The notes beneath the pieces were generated by a model that was not told the origin of the DNA, ran no database searches, and saw nothing but the letters and a program-made list of their open reading frames with translations. DNA of 64,000 bases from Methylotetracoccus oryzae (lineage in GTDB: Bacteria > Pseudomonadota > Gammaproteobacteria > Methylococcales > Methylococcaceae), in the NCBI RefSeq assembly GCF_006175985.1, contig NZ_SRSH01000009.1, positions 122,719-186,718 on the forward strand, read 5' to 3'. Positions 47,407 to 56,765 of this stretch are shown piece by piece; position 1 is the stretch's first letter, and every line of letters begins with the position of its first letter. The position numbers were made by a program, and so were the translations under genes.

Positions 47407-47837
47407 GCCACCTGCCGTTTATCGAGCAACTGACCGATCCGGTCGACGATCGTCCGCGCCGACGTGCCGGGTGTGAACACCTCGGCCACGCCCATGGATT
47501 TCAGGGTCCTGACGTCGTCGGGCGGAATCGTGCCGCCCCCGACCAGCACCACCTGTCCCGCGCAGCGGCGGCGCAACTGTTCGATCACCCGTCGGAACAG
47601 GGCGATATGGGCGCCCGACAGAAATGACAGGCCGACCACGGCCACGTCTTCCTGGACGGCTGCCTCGGCGATTTCCTCCGGCGCCCGCCGGATACCCGTG
47701 TAGATCACCTCGTACCCGGCGTCACGGAGGACATGCGCGACATATTTGGCGCCGCGGTCGTGGCCGTCGAGGCCGACCTTGCCGATCAGGATGCGAACGG
47801 GTGGGTGTTGAGCAGCGAATGCGATAGAACTGGCCAT
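47403..47837 (-). CDS. Cobalamin-binding small subunit of methylmalonyl-CoA mutase
   Basis: 144 residues. The B12 motif D-x-H-x-x-G is at Asp24, His26 and Gly29 (G-L-D-G-H-D-R-G), with S-x-L (L-S-F-L-S-G) and G-G (V-G-G-G-T-I-P) downstream, giving the full base-off/His-on cobalamin site. ATG 47837 gives the standard N-terminus with GGAG 8 bases upstream. It heads the operon B12 subunit, meaB, large subunit, scpB. No B12 riboswitch is visible in the 215 bases between it and the divergent P450 gene. Confidence 0.93.
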   Translation of the reverse strand: MASSIAFAAQHPPVRILIGKVGLDGHDRGAKYVAHVLRDAGYEVIYTGIRRAPEEIAEAAVQEDVAVVGLSFLSGAHIALFRRVIEQLRRRCAGQVVLVGGGTIPPDDVRTLKSMGVAEVFTPGTSARTIVDRIGQLLDKRQVA

Positions 47838-48052
47838 GGCAGACTCCGGCGGAGTGTCGCGGCCCGGGTGCACGCGGCATCCGGAGCCGCTGGGGTGGGA
47901 TAGCCCGCAGTATAGGGAGACTTGGGTCGCAATGGCGTTGTCGGCGCGAAATGCTGAGTGTCGCAAATCGAACGTCGCTGAGTCTGCAGCCAAGCCAACG
48001 GGCTGAGGGTTTGCGTACACTACCGGCTCGAACCACTTAGGTCTCCGTCAGA

Positions 48053-49426
48053 ATGGCTTCCAGCGTCCATGCATCCGCGCTGCTCACCGCACCGTCCCCG
48101 CCCAGCCTACCGCTGATCGGCAGCCTGCTCGAGTTTCGCGGCAACCCCTTCCAGAACATGCTCGACTGGCGAGTTCGTTACGGCGACGTCATCGCGTATC
48201 GGCTCGGCCGCCGGCAGTTTCACATGATCAGCCATCCGGCTTTGGCGGAGGAGGTGTTGATCACCCGGCAGAACGAGTTCATCAAGATGTACGAGCGCGA
48301 CAGCCCGGCCGGGGTCGCGCTGGTTCTGGGACAGGGGCTGGCGACCAGTCGCGGCGATCTGTGGAAACGGCAACGGCGGCTGATGCAGCCGCTGTTCCAG
48401 CGCAGCCGCCTGCCGTCCTTCGTCCCGGAAATCAATGCGGCAGCGCGGCGTGTGGCAGAGCGTTGGTCGTCGCTCGCGCCCGCCTCCACGATCGATGTCG
48501 CCCATGAAATGATGCGCGCGACGCTGGAGATCATCACCCGCACGATGTTCAGCGTCAGCGTGCTGGATCGGGTCGACACGCTGTCGCCGGCTCTCGCGAC
48601 CGTGCTGCGTTATTCCTCCGAGCATCTCAGCAATCCCTTTCAGTTGCCGCTGTGGTTACCGACCCCCGCCAATCGCGCGTTCCGGAACTCTCTGGCGTTG
48701 CTGGATGAGTTGATCGGGACGCTGATCCGCGAGCGGCGGGCCGAGGGACGGCGTTGCGACGATCTGCTCGGCAAGCTGCTGCACGCCGTCGATACCGAGA
48801 CCGGCGAGGCCATGGACGACCGCCAGATTCGCGATGAGTGCCTGACGATCTTCATTGCCGGGCACGAGACGACCGCGGTGGCGCTGAGCTGGTGCTGGCA
48901 TCTGCTGGGAGCGAATCGCGAGGTGCGCGCACGCCTGCACGCGGAGCTGGATGCGGTGATCGGCGATCGAGCGCCGACGCTCGAGGACCTGCCGTCGCTG
49001 CCCTGGACTCGAGCGGTGCTGGAAGAAACGATGCGTCTGTTTCCGCCCGCGATCGGTGTCGTTCGTAAGACCGTCGCGGACACGCAACTGGGCGGTTACC
49101 GGATTCCCGGCGGCACGCTGGTGTTCGTGAACATAGCGAACATTCATCGGCATCCCGACTTCTGGGAGCAGCCCGATCATTTCCGTCCCGAGCGCTTTCT
49201 GGCCGACAGTCCTGCACCAGGTCACCGACTGGCATACATGCCCTTCGGCGCCGGGCCGCGTGTCTGTCTGGGCAATCATTTCGCGATGACGGAGGGCGCG
49301 TTGCTGCTGGCCGCACTTGCGCGGCAGTTCCGGCTCGATCCGGTGCCGGGGATTAGTGTGGAGCCTGAAATCGTGCTGGCCTTGCGGCCGAAAGGCGGAC
49401 TCGGAATGCGCCTCGAGCGGCGCTGA
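48053..49426 (+). CDS. Cytochrome P450
   Basis: 457 residues, soluble bacterial-type P450 without a membrane anchor. The oxygen-activation helix has A-G-H-E-T-T, the K-helix E-x-x-R is E-E-T-M-R, and the haem loop is F-G-A-G-P-R-V-C-L-G with the axial Cys. The proline-rich N-terminus (P-S-P-P-S-L-P-L-I-G-S-L-L-E-F) resembles CYP4/CYP102-like fatty-acid or alkane hydroxylases more than the CYP101 type, but the substrate is not known. No ferredoxin or reductase gene is adjacent. It is divergent from the mutase operon and followed by a strong hairpin. Confidence 0.93.
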   Translation: MASSVHASALLTAPSPPSLPLIGSLLEFRGNPFQNMLDWRVRYGDVIAYRLGRRQFHMISHPALAEEVLITRQNEFIKMYERDSPAGVALVLGQGLATSRGDLWKRQRRLMQPLFQRSRLPSFVPEINAAARRVAERWSSLAPASTIDVAHEMMRATLEIITRTMFSVSVLDRVDTLSPALATVLRYSSEHLSNPFQLPLWLPTPANRAFRNSLALLDELIGTLIRERRAEGRRCDDLLGKLLHAVDTETGEAMDDRQIRDECLTIFIAGHETTAVALSWCWHLLGANREVRARLHAELDAVIGDRAPTLEDLPSLPWTRAVLEETMRLFPPAIGVVRKTVADTQLGGYRIPGGTLVFVNIANIHRHPDFWEQPDHFRPERFLADSPAPGHRLAYMPFGAGPRVCLGNHFAMTEGALLLAALARQFRLDPVPGISVEPEIVLALRPKGGLGMRLERR

Positions 49427-49445
49427 GCCGAGCAGGGAGGCGGCG

Positions 49446-49471
49446 AGCGGCGGCCTCGGGAAGCCGCCGCT
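49446..49471. terminator. Hairpin between convergent P450 and small secreted protein genes
   Basis: Perfect 9-bp stem AGCGGCGGC / GCCGCCGCT with an 8-base loop in the 57-base gap between the two stop codons. No T-tract; likely bidirectional. Confidence 0.5.
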
Positions 49472-49483
49472 GTGCTGGTGGGA

Positions 49484-49894
49484 TTAGCGTCGAACGCCGT
49501 TCGACAAGCCCACCACACCGAAGGTGTTGATGAACTGGCCGGCGAAGGCTTCGCGGTCGCGGGTCAGTTGCACGTTGAAATCCGAGTCGATGTGCGGTCC
49601 GCCGTTCGGCACATCGAAGCCGAGGCTGATCGAGGCGGAGCAATTCTTGTTGACCGTCACCGGGCCGGTGACCGCGACGTCGAGGCCGTTGCTCATGACA
49701 CACTGTCCCGTCGCGGTGCCGTCCTTGATCTTCAGCTCGCAACGCCCGGTGTGCTGGAAGCCGTCGCTGACCGCGGCCTGGTACATGACCCATTTGCCGC
49801 TGGCCGCCCAGGGGCCACAGCTGTCGTCGTTGTTCGCATACGCCTGTGCCGTCAGGACGAGCCCGGCAGCGATCAACAGGATCTTACTTTTCAT
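49484..49894 (-). CDS. Small secreted protein of unknown function
   Basis: 136 residues. Clear Sec signal (M-K-S-K-I-L-L-I-A-A-G ... A-Y-A, residues 1-20) with AAGG 9 bases upstream of the ATG. The mature part has four Cys in a small beta-rich domain (D-S-C-G-P-W, G-R-C-E-L-K-I, G-Q-C-V-M, K-N-C-S-A), suggesting two disulfides, and ends in a basic R-R. I do not recognise the family. It stands alone, convergent with the P450 gene. Confidence 0.6.
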   Translation of the reverse strand: MKSKILLIAAGLVLTAQAYANNDDSCGPWAASGKWVMYQAAVSDGFQHTGRCELKIKDGTATGQCVMSNGLDVAVTGPVTVNKNCSASISLGFDVPNGGPHIDSDFNVQLTRDREAFAGQFINTFGVVGLSNGVRR

Positions 49895-50303
49895 TAGGGT
49901 AAGCCTTGCTTTCTAGGTTTGATTTGCCGCGTCCCCGTTTCGGTCCCTGGCGTGCCTGCTGGGACTGGGCGACGGCTGCGACCGGGGGTGGTCCGAGGAA
50001 GCTTTTTGAGGAAAGGGCATCCTGCCCCGCGGGACGTCCCGTCCCGGTCCATGCGACGCGCAATCGGTTCAGCGGCCCCCCAGTTTTAACCCGCTCAATG
50101 CGATGTGCGTACTGCGCGATCCCTGTCGCCGGAGCATCTTAAGCAAGGCATGTGCCATTCCGGAATGCCGCGCGATTCGCGACCTTCCTTCACCGCGAGG
50201 CGCTGTCATGTGGCAAATCCCCCACCGGGTCGGGCAAAAGCCGCGCTCGTAACGTCCATGGATGGTCCGTGGCGCGACACCGAGTGCGCGGTAGCGGTAT
50301 GTG
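49895..50303. other. Non-coding stretch
   Basis: 409 bases between two minus-strand genes. No frame with recognisable features; a promoter for the secreted-protein gene must lie at the left end but no clear hexamers were found. Confidence 0.35.
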
Positions 50304-51368
50304 TCAATCGTGGTCGTGCCGATGGTGGGCATCGGGGAAGTGGGGGTGGGAGTGCGCCAGGGGTTCGTGCTGGTGCCAGTGCGTATGCCGGGTCCCGGGG
50401 CGGACCGGTTCGTCGTGCTGGTGGTCGTGATGCGGATCGCCGGGGCCATGCGTATGCCAATGGCCGTGCTCCATCCGGTGGTGTTCGTGTCGATGGCTGT
50501 GATGCTCGGTCAGGTGCAGTATCACGCCGAGCGCCATCAGGCCTCCGGCCAGCAGCAGTGTCGGCGTGATCGGATCCCCCAGCAGCGCGACGGCCAGCGC
50601 GGCGCCGACGAAGGGCGCGGTCGAGAAATAAGCCCCGGTCCGCGCCGAGCCCAGGTGCCGCAGTGCGATAACGAACAGCGTCAGGCTCAGGCCATAACTG
50701 AGCAGTCCGAGCAGCGCAGCGGCCGCGACGTCGGGCCAGACCGGCGGCGCGGCGCCCGTTCCGAGGGCCAGGGCCAGATTGGTCGAACCCGCCGCCAGGC
50801 CCTTGGCCATTGCGATGAACGAGGCATCGGCCAGTGCCGCCTTGCGCGTCAGATTGTTGTCCAGCGCCCAGGCCAGGCAGGCGCCTAGCACGGCGAGCGC
50901 CGGTAGGGAAAGCGACAGCCGTGCCTCGCCCGGCCAGGTCAGCACCACGCTGCCGGCGACGATCGCGACCATGCCGAGCGCGATGCGGCGATCGAAGTTC
51001 TCCCTGAACACGAACCACGCCAGCAGGGCCGTGAACACGCTCTCGGCGTTCAGCAGCAGCGAGGCGCCCGCGGCCGGCATGCCGTACAGCCCCCACATCA
51101 ACGCCAGTGGTGCGACGACACCGCCCGCAACGGTCGCCGCGGCCAGCCATAGCCACTCGGTCAAGGCGAGATGCGGCCTCGGACTGCGGGCCGCGAGCCG
51201 CAGCACCAGGAGCCCGATCCCGGACCCCAGATACAGCAGCGCCGCGAGCAGCCACGGATCGACGCGCCCGAGCAGCACCTTGGCCAGCGGCGTCCCGGCC
51301 CCGAACAATAGCGCGGCGCCCAAGGCGGCAGCGATGCCGATGCGGCGTTCGTGGTGGAAGGTGGTCAC
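50304..51368 (-). CDS. EamA/DMT-family transporter with His-rich C-terminal tail
   Basis: 354 residues. Two EamA repeats make about ten membrane helices (residues 10-295), with G-T-P-L-A-K-V-L-L near the start and G-D-P-I-T-P-T-L-L-L-A-G-G-L-M-A-L-G near the end of the second repeat. The last about 60 residues are cytoplasmic or periplasmic, hydrophilic and extremely rich in His, in H-x-H and H-H-x-H patterns ending H-R-H-D-H-D. Such tails bind Ni, Co, Zn or Cu, so metal export or metal-sensed transport is plausible, though most DMT proteins move amino acids or metabolites. The start is GTG 51368. No metal regulator gene is adjacent. Confidence 0.82.
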   Translation of the reverse strand: MTTFHHERRIGIAAALGAALLFGAGTPLAKVLLGRVDPWLLAALLYLGSGIGLLVLRLAARSPRPHLALTEWLWLAAATVAGGVVAPLALMWGLYGMPAAGASLLLNAESVFTALLAWFVFRENFDRRIALGMVAIVAGSVVLTWPGEARLSLSLPALAVLGACLAWALDNNLTRKAALADASFIAMAKGLAAGSTNLALALGTGAAPPVWPDVAAAALLGLLSYGLSLTLFVIALRHLGSARTGAYFSTAPFVGAALAVALLGDPITPTLLLAGGLMALGVILHLTEHHSHRHEHHRMEHGHWHTHGPGDPHHDHQHDEPVRPGTRHTHWHQHEPLAHSHPHFPDAHHRHDHD

Positions 51369-51970
51369 TGGGTTTGCGGTGACTTTGGCCGGTTGCGCGT
51401 GGGATCGTCATTCGGGTCGGGCAAGCTGCACCCCAGCCTGCTCGCGCACAGTTTTGCCATCAGACCCTCTCGTGATGGGTAATTTCACGGTGGGGACTCA
51501 AGGCGTAAGTCCAGGGGTATGTTGCGAAAGGCCTCCGACTCGTGGGCGTGGTCGGTGGAGCGGGAGAAGGGATCCGTCGAGAAGCGGGAGGCCGCCTGCC
51601 AGACGCGCCGCATCGCATCGGACGCCCTCAAGTCGGACAACGCAAACTTCACTGCGTCGAATGGCGACACCCGCAATCATCGGGTTTGCTTCGGGGCTGA
51701 TGGCATCGCGGGATTCTATCGCGTTTGGTCGGCGGTGGCCGATGTCAGGCAGCTCCTGGAGCGCGCCGAGCGTGATGTGAGAGAACGCGTTGCATCGACG
51801 CGGGTCGTTCGAAGCCTCCGCATCCCCGGCGTCAAAGCTTTGAACGCGGGTTGGCAAGCCATTGGACGCGGATCAGTCCTGCCCCAGCGGCGCAGGAAGC
51901 GATTGGGGTGCAATGTCGCGCATCCCCGGCGGTGATACCCTGTCCTGCCGTCTGTCACTGAGTGCTGCCG
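51369..51970. other. Non-coding stretch between divergent transporter genes
   Basis: About 600 bases. Frames up to 138 codons exist on both strands but overlap each other, lack ribosome sites and show no family pattern. Nothing else was recognised. Confidence 0.35.
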
Positions 51971-53197
51971 ATGCCCATGGACAAGCCTATGCCGTCCTCG
52001 AACCCACCCGCTGCCCACATGCCCCGCGCGATCTGGATCCTCGGCTTCGTCAGCCTGCTGATGGACGTGTCTTCGGAGTTGATCCACAGCCTGCTGCCGG
52101 TGTTTCTGGTCACGACGCTCGGGGCTAGTGCGCTCGCGGTCGGAGTGATCGAAGGGCTGGGCGAGGCGACAGCGCTGATCGTCAAGGTGTTCTCGGGCGT
52201 GCTATCGGATCGCTGGGGTCGCAGGAAGGGCCTGGCGGTGCTCGGCTACGGTCTCGGGGCTTTGTCCAAGCCCTTGTTCGCGATCGCGTCCAGCGCCGAC
52301 ATGGTGCTGTTCGCGCGACTAAGCGACCGTATCGGCAAGGGCATCCGGGGTGCTCCCCGAGATGCGCTGGTCGCCGACATCGCGCCGCCGGAGCTGCGCG
52401 GCGCCGCGTTCGGCCTACGGCAGTCGCTGGACACGGTCGGTGCGTTTCTCGGGCCGCTGCTGGCGATGGGGCTGATGCTGTTGTGGGCGAATGACATCCG
52501 CGCGGTGTTCTGGGTCGCGATCATTCCCGGCTTGCTGTCGGTCGCGCTGCTGATCGGCGGCATCACCGAGCCTGCGCATCCGGCTGGCCCCGTGCGGACT
52601 AACCCCATCGTCCGGGACAGCCTCCGGCGTTTGCCGCGGGCTTACTGGGGCGTCGTCGCGGTCGGTGCGCTGTTCACACTGGCCCGGTTTTCGGAGGCCT
52701 TTCTGGTGCTGCGGGCAACCCAGGGCGGGCTGCCGCTGGCCTATACCCCGCTGGTGCTGGTCGCGATGAACGTGGTCTATTCGCTGTCCGCCTATCCCTT
52801 CGGGCGCCTGTCGGATCGCATGCGCCATCGGAGCTTGCTGCTGCTCGGTCTGGTCCTGTTGATGGCGGCCGACGCGGCCCTGGCGTACAGCCCGGCCTGG
52901 GGCTGGGTGTGGCTGGGCATATCGCTGTGGGGCCTGCACCTCGGGGTCACGCAAGGCCTGTTCGCGAAGCTGGTCGCCGACACGGCGCCCGGGGATTTAC
53001 GCGGAACGGCTTACGGCTTCTTCAATCTGGTTGCCGGTGGCGCGATGCTGATCGCGAGCGTGCTGGCCGGCGTGATCTGGGACCGGATCGGCGCGGTCGG
53101 CACCTTTTCGGCGGGTGCGGTGTTCTGCGCGCTGGCGGTCATCGTGCTGCTGGCCGGTCGCGGGCCGGTGCCGTCGAAACTTGCGCGAGGCGGCTGA
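51971..53197 (+). CDS. MFS permease
   Basis: About 408 residues with some twelve membrane helices. The loop 2-3 signature reads G-V-L-S-D-R-W-G-R-R-K and its counterpart in the second half G-R-L-S-D-R-M-R-H-R. The start D-V-S-S-E-L-I-H-S-L-L-P and R-L-S-D-R-I-G-K-G-I-R-G-A-P-R-D-A are typical of a proteobacterial MFS subgroup of unknown substrate. ATG 51971 or 51977 are equally possible starts. It is convergent with the next gene, 22 bases away. Confidence 0.88.
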   Translation: MPMDKPMPSSNPPAAHMPRAIWILGFVSLLMDVSSELIHSLLPVFLVTTLGASALAVGVIEGLGEATALIVKVFSGVLSDRWGRRKGLAVLGYGLGALSKPLFAIASSADMVLFARLSDRIGKGIRGAPRDALVADIAPPELRGAAFGLRQSLDTVGAFLGPLLAMGLMLLWANDIRAVFWVAIIPGLLSVALLIGGITEPAHPAGPVRTNPIVRDSLRRLPRAYWGVVAVGALFTLARFSEAFLVLRATQGGLPLAYTPLVLVAMNVVYSLSAYPFGRLSDRMRHRSLLLLGLVLLMAADAALAYSPAWGWVWLGISLWGLHLGVTQGLFAKLVADTAPGDLRGTAYGFFNLVAGGAMLIASVLAGVIWDRIGAVGTFSAGAVFCALAVIVLLAGRGPVPSKLARGG

Positions 53198-53219
53198 GCG
53201 TCAAACCTGGGACGAGGCC

Positions 53220-53846
53220 TCAGCGAATGTTGCCGGCCGGTCGCGTGTTCTCGTCCGACGCGCCGCCCGTTCGCCGTGAGAAGCGCAGCATGTCCATCTC
53301 GATGAACGCGAAAGCCAGTATCCACAGCAGCGCGTCGTAGGCATCCAGCCACTCGTCGCGCCAGGTCCAGGCCAGCACCAGCAGGCCGAGTCCGCCGTAC
53401 AACACCGTGGCGGTCGTGACGAAGAGCCGTTCGTTCATGACGACCAGATGCGGCCAGCGGACTTCGACTTCGAGCAAGGCAACCACCGCGATCCACAGTC
53501 CCGAATTGGTGACATCGAGCCAGGAGTCCTCGGCCGCGAAGGCGATGGCCGCAACAACCACGGCGGCCGCGGCGGTCAGCCGGACTGCGGGAATCACAGC
53601 GCGTAGGCGATCGGTAGCCGGTTGCCGGCGGCCCGAGGCTTCCCACTCGAACAGGAACAGCAAAAGCAGCCAGGCCGCCTCGTCGAGCGCACTGCTGGCG
53701 TCCGCGCGCGCCATATAAAATGCGGCGTTGAGCAGCAAGAGCGCGAAGATGGTGATTTTCAGGCCGGTGTACAGCATCGGGGGACAGAATAAGGCAGGCC
53801 ACGATAGCCGGACGGCTTCTGACGGGGTCAGGCCGCTCGTGGTCAT
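53220..53846 (-). CDS. Membrane protein of unknown function
   Basis: 208 residues. Five or so hydrophobic segments (about 25-48, 55-68, 88-106, 114-128, 140-160, 170-185) carry acidic residues between them (E-W-E-A-S-G, L-L-E-V-E-V-R-W, F-A-F-I-E-M-D-M-L-R-F). A polar tail follows. I do not recognise the family. ATG 53846 is used; Met at 53777, at the start of the first helix, is an alternative. The gene is divergent from the RND exporter gene, 75 bases away, so a shared control region is possible. Confidence 0.6.
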   Translation of the reverse strand: MTTSGLTPSEAVRLSWPALFCPPMLYTGLKITIFALLLLNAAFYMARADASSALDEAAWLLLLFLFEWEASGRRQPATDRLRAVIPAVRLTAAAAVVVAAIAFAAEDSWLDVTNSGLWIAVVALLEVEVRWPHLVVMNERLFVTTATVLYGGLGLLVLAWTWRDEWLDAYDALLWILAFAFIEMDMLRFSRRTGGASDENTRPAGNIR

Positions 53847-53921
53847 TGTAACGAAAGCGGTTCCAGTTGCCGCGCTTCACGATGGGCCGGATATTGGTTC
53901 GCTCAAGCGGAGCCGGTGCGC

Positions 53922-56291
53922 ATGAGCAGCCGGTTTGCCATCGCGCTGTGGCTGGCGATGTTGGCCGGTTCCGGCTGGATGCTGTGGCGCGCGCCGCCGG
54001 TCAGGCAGGACCTCCTGTACTTCCTGCCGCGCAACCCGAGCACCGAGGAGCGGATTCTGGTCGATCAGTTGCGCAGCGGCTTTCCGTCGCGGCTGGTGCT
54101 GATCGCGCTGGCCGGTGCCGCGCCGGCCGAACTGGCATCGGCCAGTGCCGCACTCGGCCGCGCATTGCGCAAGGCTCCCGAATTCGAACGTATCCTGAAT
54201 GGCGAAGCGGCATGGTCCGAGGCGGATACGCGTTTCATCATGGAGCACCGCTACCTGCTGAGTCCGGCCGTGGCGCCGGGCCATTTCGGTCCCGATGCCT
54301 TGCGCGCGGCGCTCGAAGCGCGGCTCGCCGAACTCGGCACGACGCTGGGGCTGGCCACCAAACATCTGTTGGCGGGAGATCCGACCGGCGAGAGTCTCGC
54401 GATTTTCCGGCGTCTGCAGGGGCAGGCGCAGCCGGAGCGACGCCACGGCGTGTGGTTTGCCCGCGATGGCACACGCGCGCTGCTGATTGCGCAAACGCGG
54501 GCAGCGGGTTTCGACGTGGATGCGCAGCGCGGGGCCGTGAACCGGATCCGCCAGGCATTCGGTCAACTCGGCCATCCGCCCTCCATGACGCTGGCGCTGA
54601 GCGGTCCGGGACCGTTCTCGGTCGAGATCAACGACACGATCACCCGCGACGCCGAGTTCATCTCGACGCTGACGATGGTCGCGGTCAGCCTGTTCCTGTG
54701 GCGGGTCTACCGCTCGCTGCGCTTCGTGCTGCTGACGCTGCTGCCGCTGGGCTCCGGGGCGCTGGCCGGTATGGCGGCAGTCGCGGCCTACTCGGGCAAC
54801 CTCAACGGGATCGTGCTCGGTTTCGGTTCGGCCCTGATCGGCTTCGCGAACGATTACCCGGTTCATCTATTCACCCACTTGAACGCCGGGGAGCCGGTCG
54901 CCGTATCGATCCGGCGGGTGTGGCCGACCATTCGCCTTGGGGTGCTCGCGACGGTGGCCGGTTTCGGCGCGATGCTGTTCTCGGGCTTTCCGGGGTTGGT
55001 CGAGCTCGGCGTGTTTTCGATTACCGGACTGCTGGCCGCGGGTCTCGTCTGCCGTTGGGTGGTGCCGGCGTTCCTGTCCGGCGCGCTCAATCTGCCGCAT
55101 TGGCCGGCGTTATTTGCGCTGCTAGACCGCGGCCGACAGGTGGGCTTGCGCGTGCTGTCGCCGCTGGGCCTAGCCGCGCTGGCTGCGGTGAACGCGCGGC
55201 TCGCGACGCCGGTCTGGGACGACGACATCGCGCATCTGAGCCCGCTGCCGGAAAGCAGCCAGCGTTTCGATCAGGAACTTCGCGCCGAGCTGCGGGCGCC
55301 CGAGTTGAACCGGATCGCGCTGATCATCGGCCCGACGGCGGAAGACGTGCTGGAGCGGACCGAAGCCTTGTCCGGTTCGCTGGATGAAATGGTCCGCGCG
55401 GGTTCGCTTGCGGGGTACGACCTCGCTGCGCATTACCTGCCCAGTGCCGCGCGGCAGCTGGAACGCCGTGCGGTGCTGCCCGACCCCGTCCAGCTACGGC
55501 GCGACCTGAACGCAGCCGCTCGCGGCCTGCCGTTCAGGCCCGGCAGCTTCGAGCCTTTCGTGGCAGCCGTCACCGCAGCGCGCAATCAGTCGCCATTGGA
55601 GCTGGCCGATCTGCGCGAGACGTCGCTGGGTTTGCCGCTGGAACCGCTGTTGTTTCCTTTCGAGGCGCAGTGGGTCGGGCTCGTCACGCTGAGCGAGTCT
55701 ACGGCGCCGGGCCGGCTGGCCGAGGCCGTCGCGGACGTCGGCGGGCGGCTCGTCGATCTGCGCGAGGAGTCGACTCGGCTGATCACCCGTTATCGCGAGG
55801 AAACGCTGACGCTGTTGTCGCTCGGTGCTGTCGTGATCGTGCTGCTGCTGCGTGCCGGTCTCGGCGCCTGGAGCGCGGCTTTGCGGGTTGTGCTACCGAT
55901 GGGTCTGGCGCTGGTGTTTACGGGAACCGTCATCAGGGTGATTAGCGGCGGGCTGTCGCTGTTTCACCTGGTCTCGCTGCTGCTGGTGATGGGCCTGGCG
56001 ATGGACTACGGCCTATTCTTCAACCGCCCGCCGGCCGACCGCGAGGAGCATCGCCGCACGCAGTTCTCGCTGCTGGTCTGCACGATGACGACGCTGTTGC
56101 CCTTCGGGCTGCTGGCGCTGTCGCAGACGCCGGTGTTGCGGGCAATAGGGCTCACGGTCAGCGTCGGTGCTGCCAGCGCCTTCGTGCTGGCGGCCTGGCT
56201 GGCGAAGCCGGCGGGGGGCATCCCGCCCAGCGCCGTTAACCTTTGGGGAACGGCCAGTTGGCGATGCCTGATTCAGGCGTTGTTCGGCTGA
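53922..56291 (+). CDS. MMPL-type RND-superfamily exporter
   Basis: 789 residues. One N-terminal helix, a periplasmic domain (about 35-235), six helices (240-430), a second periplasmic domain (435-635) and six more helices (640-780), the twofold RND layout at MMPL size. Helix 4-like signature in the first half is F-G-S-A-L-I-G-F-A-N-D-Y-P-V-H-L-F; in the second half it is V-M-G-L-A-M-D-Y-G-L-F-F. This A/G-x-D-Y-(G/P)-x-x-(F/L)-F pair is seen in the exporters of aryl-polyene/xanthomonadin clusters, but no polyketide genes are adjacent. ATG 53922 is preferred to GTG 53916. Substrate is probably a lipid or hydrophobic compound. Confidence 0.85.
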   Translation: MSSRFAIALWLAMLAGSGWMLWRAPPVRQDLLYFLPRNPSTEERILVDQLRSGFPSRLVLIALAGAAPAELASASAALGRALRKAPEFERILNGEAAWSEADTRFIMEHRYLLSPAVAPGHFGPDALRAALEARLAELGTTLGLATKHLLAGDPTGESLAIFRRLQGQAQPERRHGVWFARDGTRALLIAQTRAAGFDVDAQRGAVNRIRQAFGQLGHPPSMTLALSGPGPFSVEINDTITRDAEFISTLTMVAVSLFLWRVYRSLRFVLLTLLPLGSGALAGMAAVAAYSGNLNGIVLGFGSALIGFANDYPVHLFTHLNAGEPVAVSIRRVWPTIRLGVLATVAGFGAMLFSGFPGLVELGVFSITGLLAAGLVCRWVVPAFLSGALNLPHWPALFALLDRGRQVGLRVLSPLGLAALAAVNARLATPVWDDDIAHLSPLPESSQRFDQELRAELRAPELNRIALIIGPTAEDVLERTEALSGSLDEMVRAGSLAGYDLAAHYLPSAARQLERRAVLPDPVQLRRDLNAAARGLPFRPGSFEPFVAAVTAARNQSPLELADLRETSLGLPLEPLLFPFEAQWVGLVTLSESTAPGRLAEAVADVGGRLVDLREESTRLITRYREETLTLLSLGAVVIVLLLRAGLGAWSAALRVVLPMGLALVFTGTVIRVISGGLSLFHLVSLLLVMGLAMDYGLFFNRPPADREEHRRTQFSLLVCTMTTLLPFGLLALSQTPVLRAIGLTVSVGAASAFVLAAWLAKPAGGIPPSAVNLWGTASWRCLIQALFG

Positions 56292-56408
56292 AGCCATATA
56301 GGCAGAGCTACCAATTGACTGGCTCTTAGCCGGGGATTAGAACCTTTACCATGCGCTGCGCGTGATGGGCGCCGCGGCGCTTACGGCACCATGCTAAGGG
56401 AGGGTTCC

Positions 56409-56765
56409 ATGCGCACCATACCGTCGGTTCCCCATAGAATTGCGGCCCTGTTTCTGGCGATCGTCAGTGGCTGCAGCTCACAACCCGTCAACCTGGCTCC
56501 CCTCCCACCGGCACACTACCGAGTTCTGGGCAGAGCAATAGGCCATGCCTGTGGCGCGCTCGGTATCCTGACACCACCGTTGTACGTCGTGCCGCTTGGG
56601 TTGAACGAGCGCGTGGAGAAGGCCTATCGCGCGGCACTGCAGTCGGTTCCGGGGGCGACGGGGCTAATACGTGTCGAGTTGCAGGATGACTGGTACTGGT
56701 GGGTTCTTGCGTCCAGTCATTGCATGACGGTGACCGGTGATGCGATCCAGGAGGCCCGGCGATGA
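56409..56765 (+). CDS. Small lipoprotein, TRL-like, first of a pair
   Basis: 118 residues. Signal peptide with lipobox-like V-S-G-C near residue 23. GGGAGGG lies 5 bases before ATG 56409. The C-terminal half has P-L-Y-V-V-P-L-G-L-N-E-R-V-E-K-A-Y-R-A-A-L, then I-R-V-E-L-Q-D-D-W-Y-W-W. This matches the pattern of the next lipoprotein and of TRL-like small lipoproteins. Stop and next start overlap by 4 bases. Function unknown. Confidence 0.65.
   Translation: MRTIPSVPHRIAALFLAIVSGCSSQPVNLAPLPPAHYRVLGRAIGHACGALGILTPPLYVVPLGLNERVEKAYRAALQSVPGATGLIRVELQDDWYWWVLASSHCMTVTGDAIQEARR

Noticed and set aside
51498..51935. Overlapping frames of about 120-140 codons on both strands between the EamA and MFS genes
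   Set aside because: Neither has a start signal or recognisable domain, and they exclude each other.
53867..55387. 506-codon alternative plus-strand frame within the MMPL exporter gene
   Set aside because: Arg/Ala/Gly-rich translation with no membrane helices; the 53922 frame has the full RND layout.
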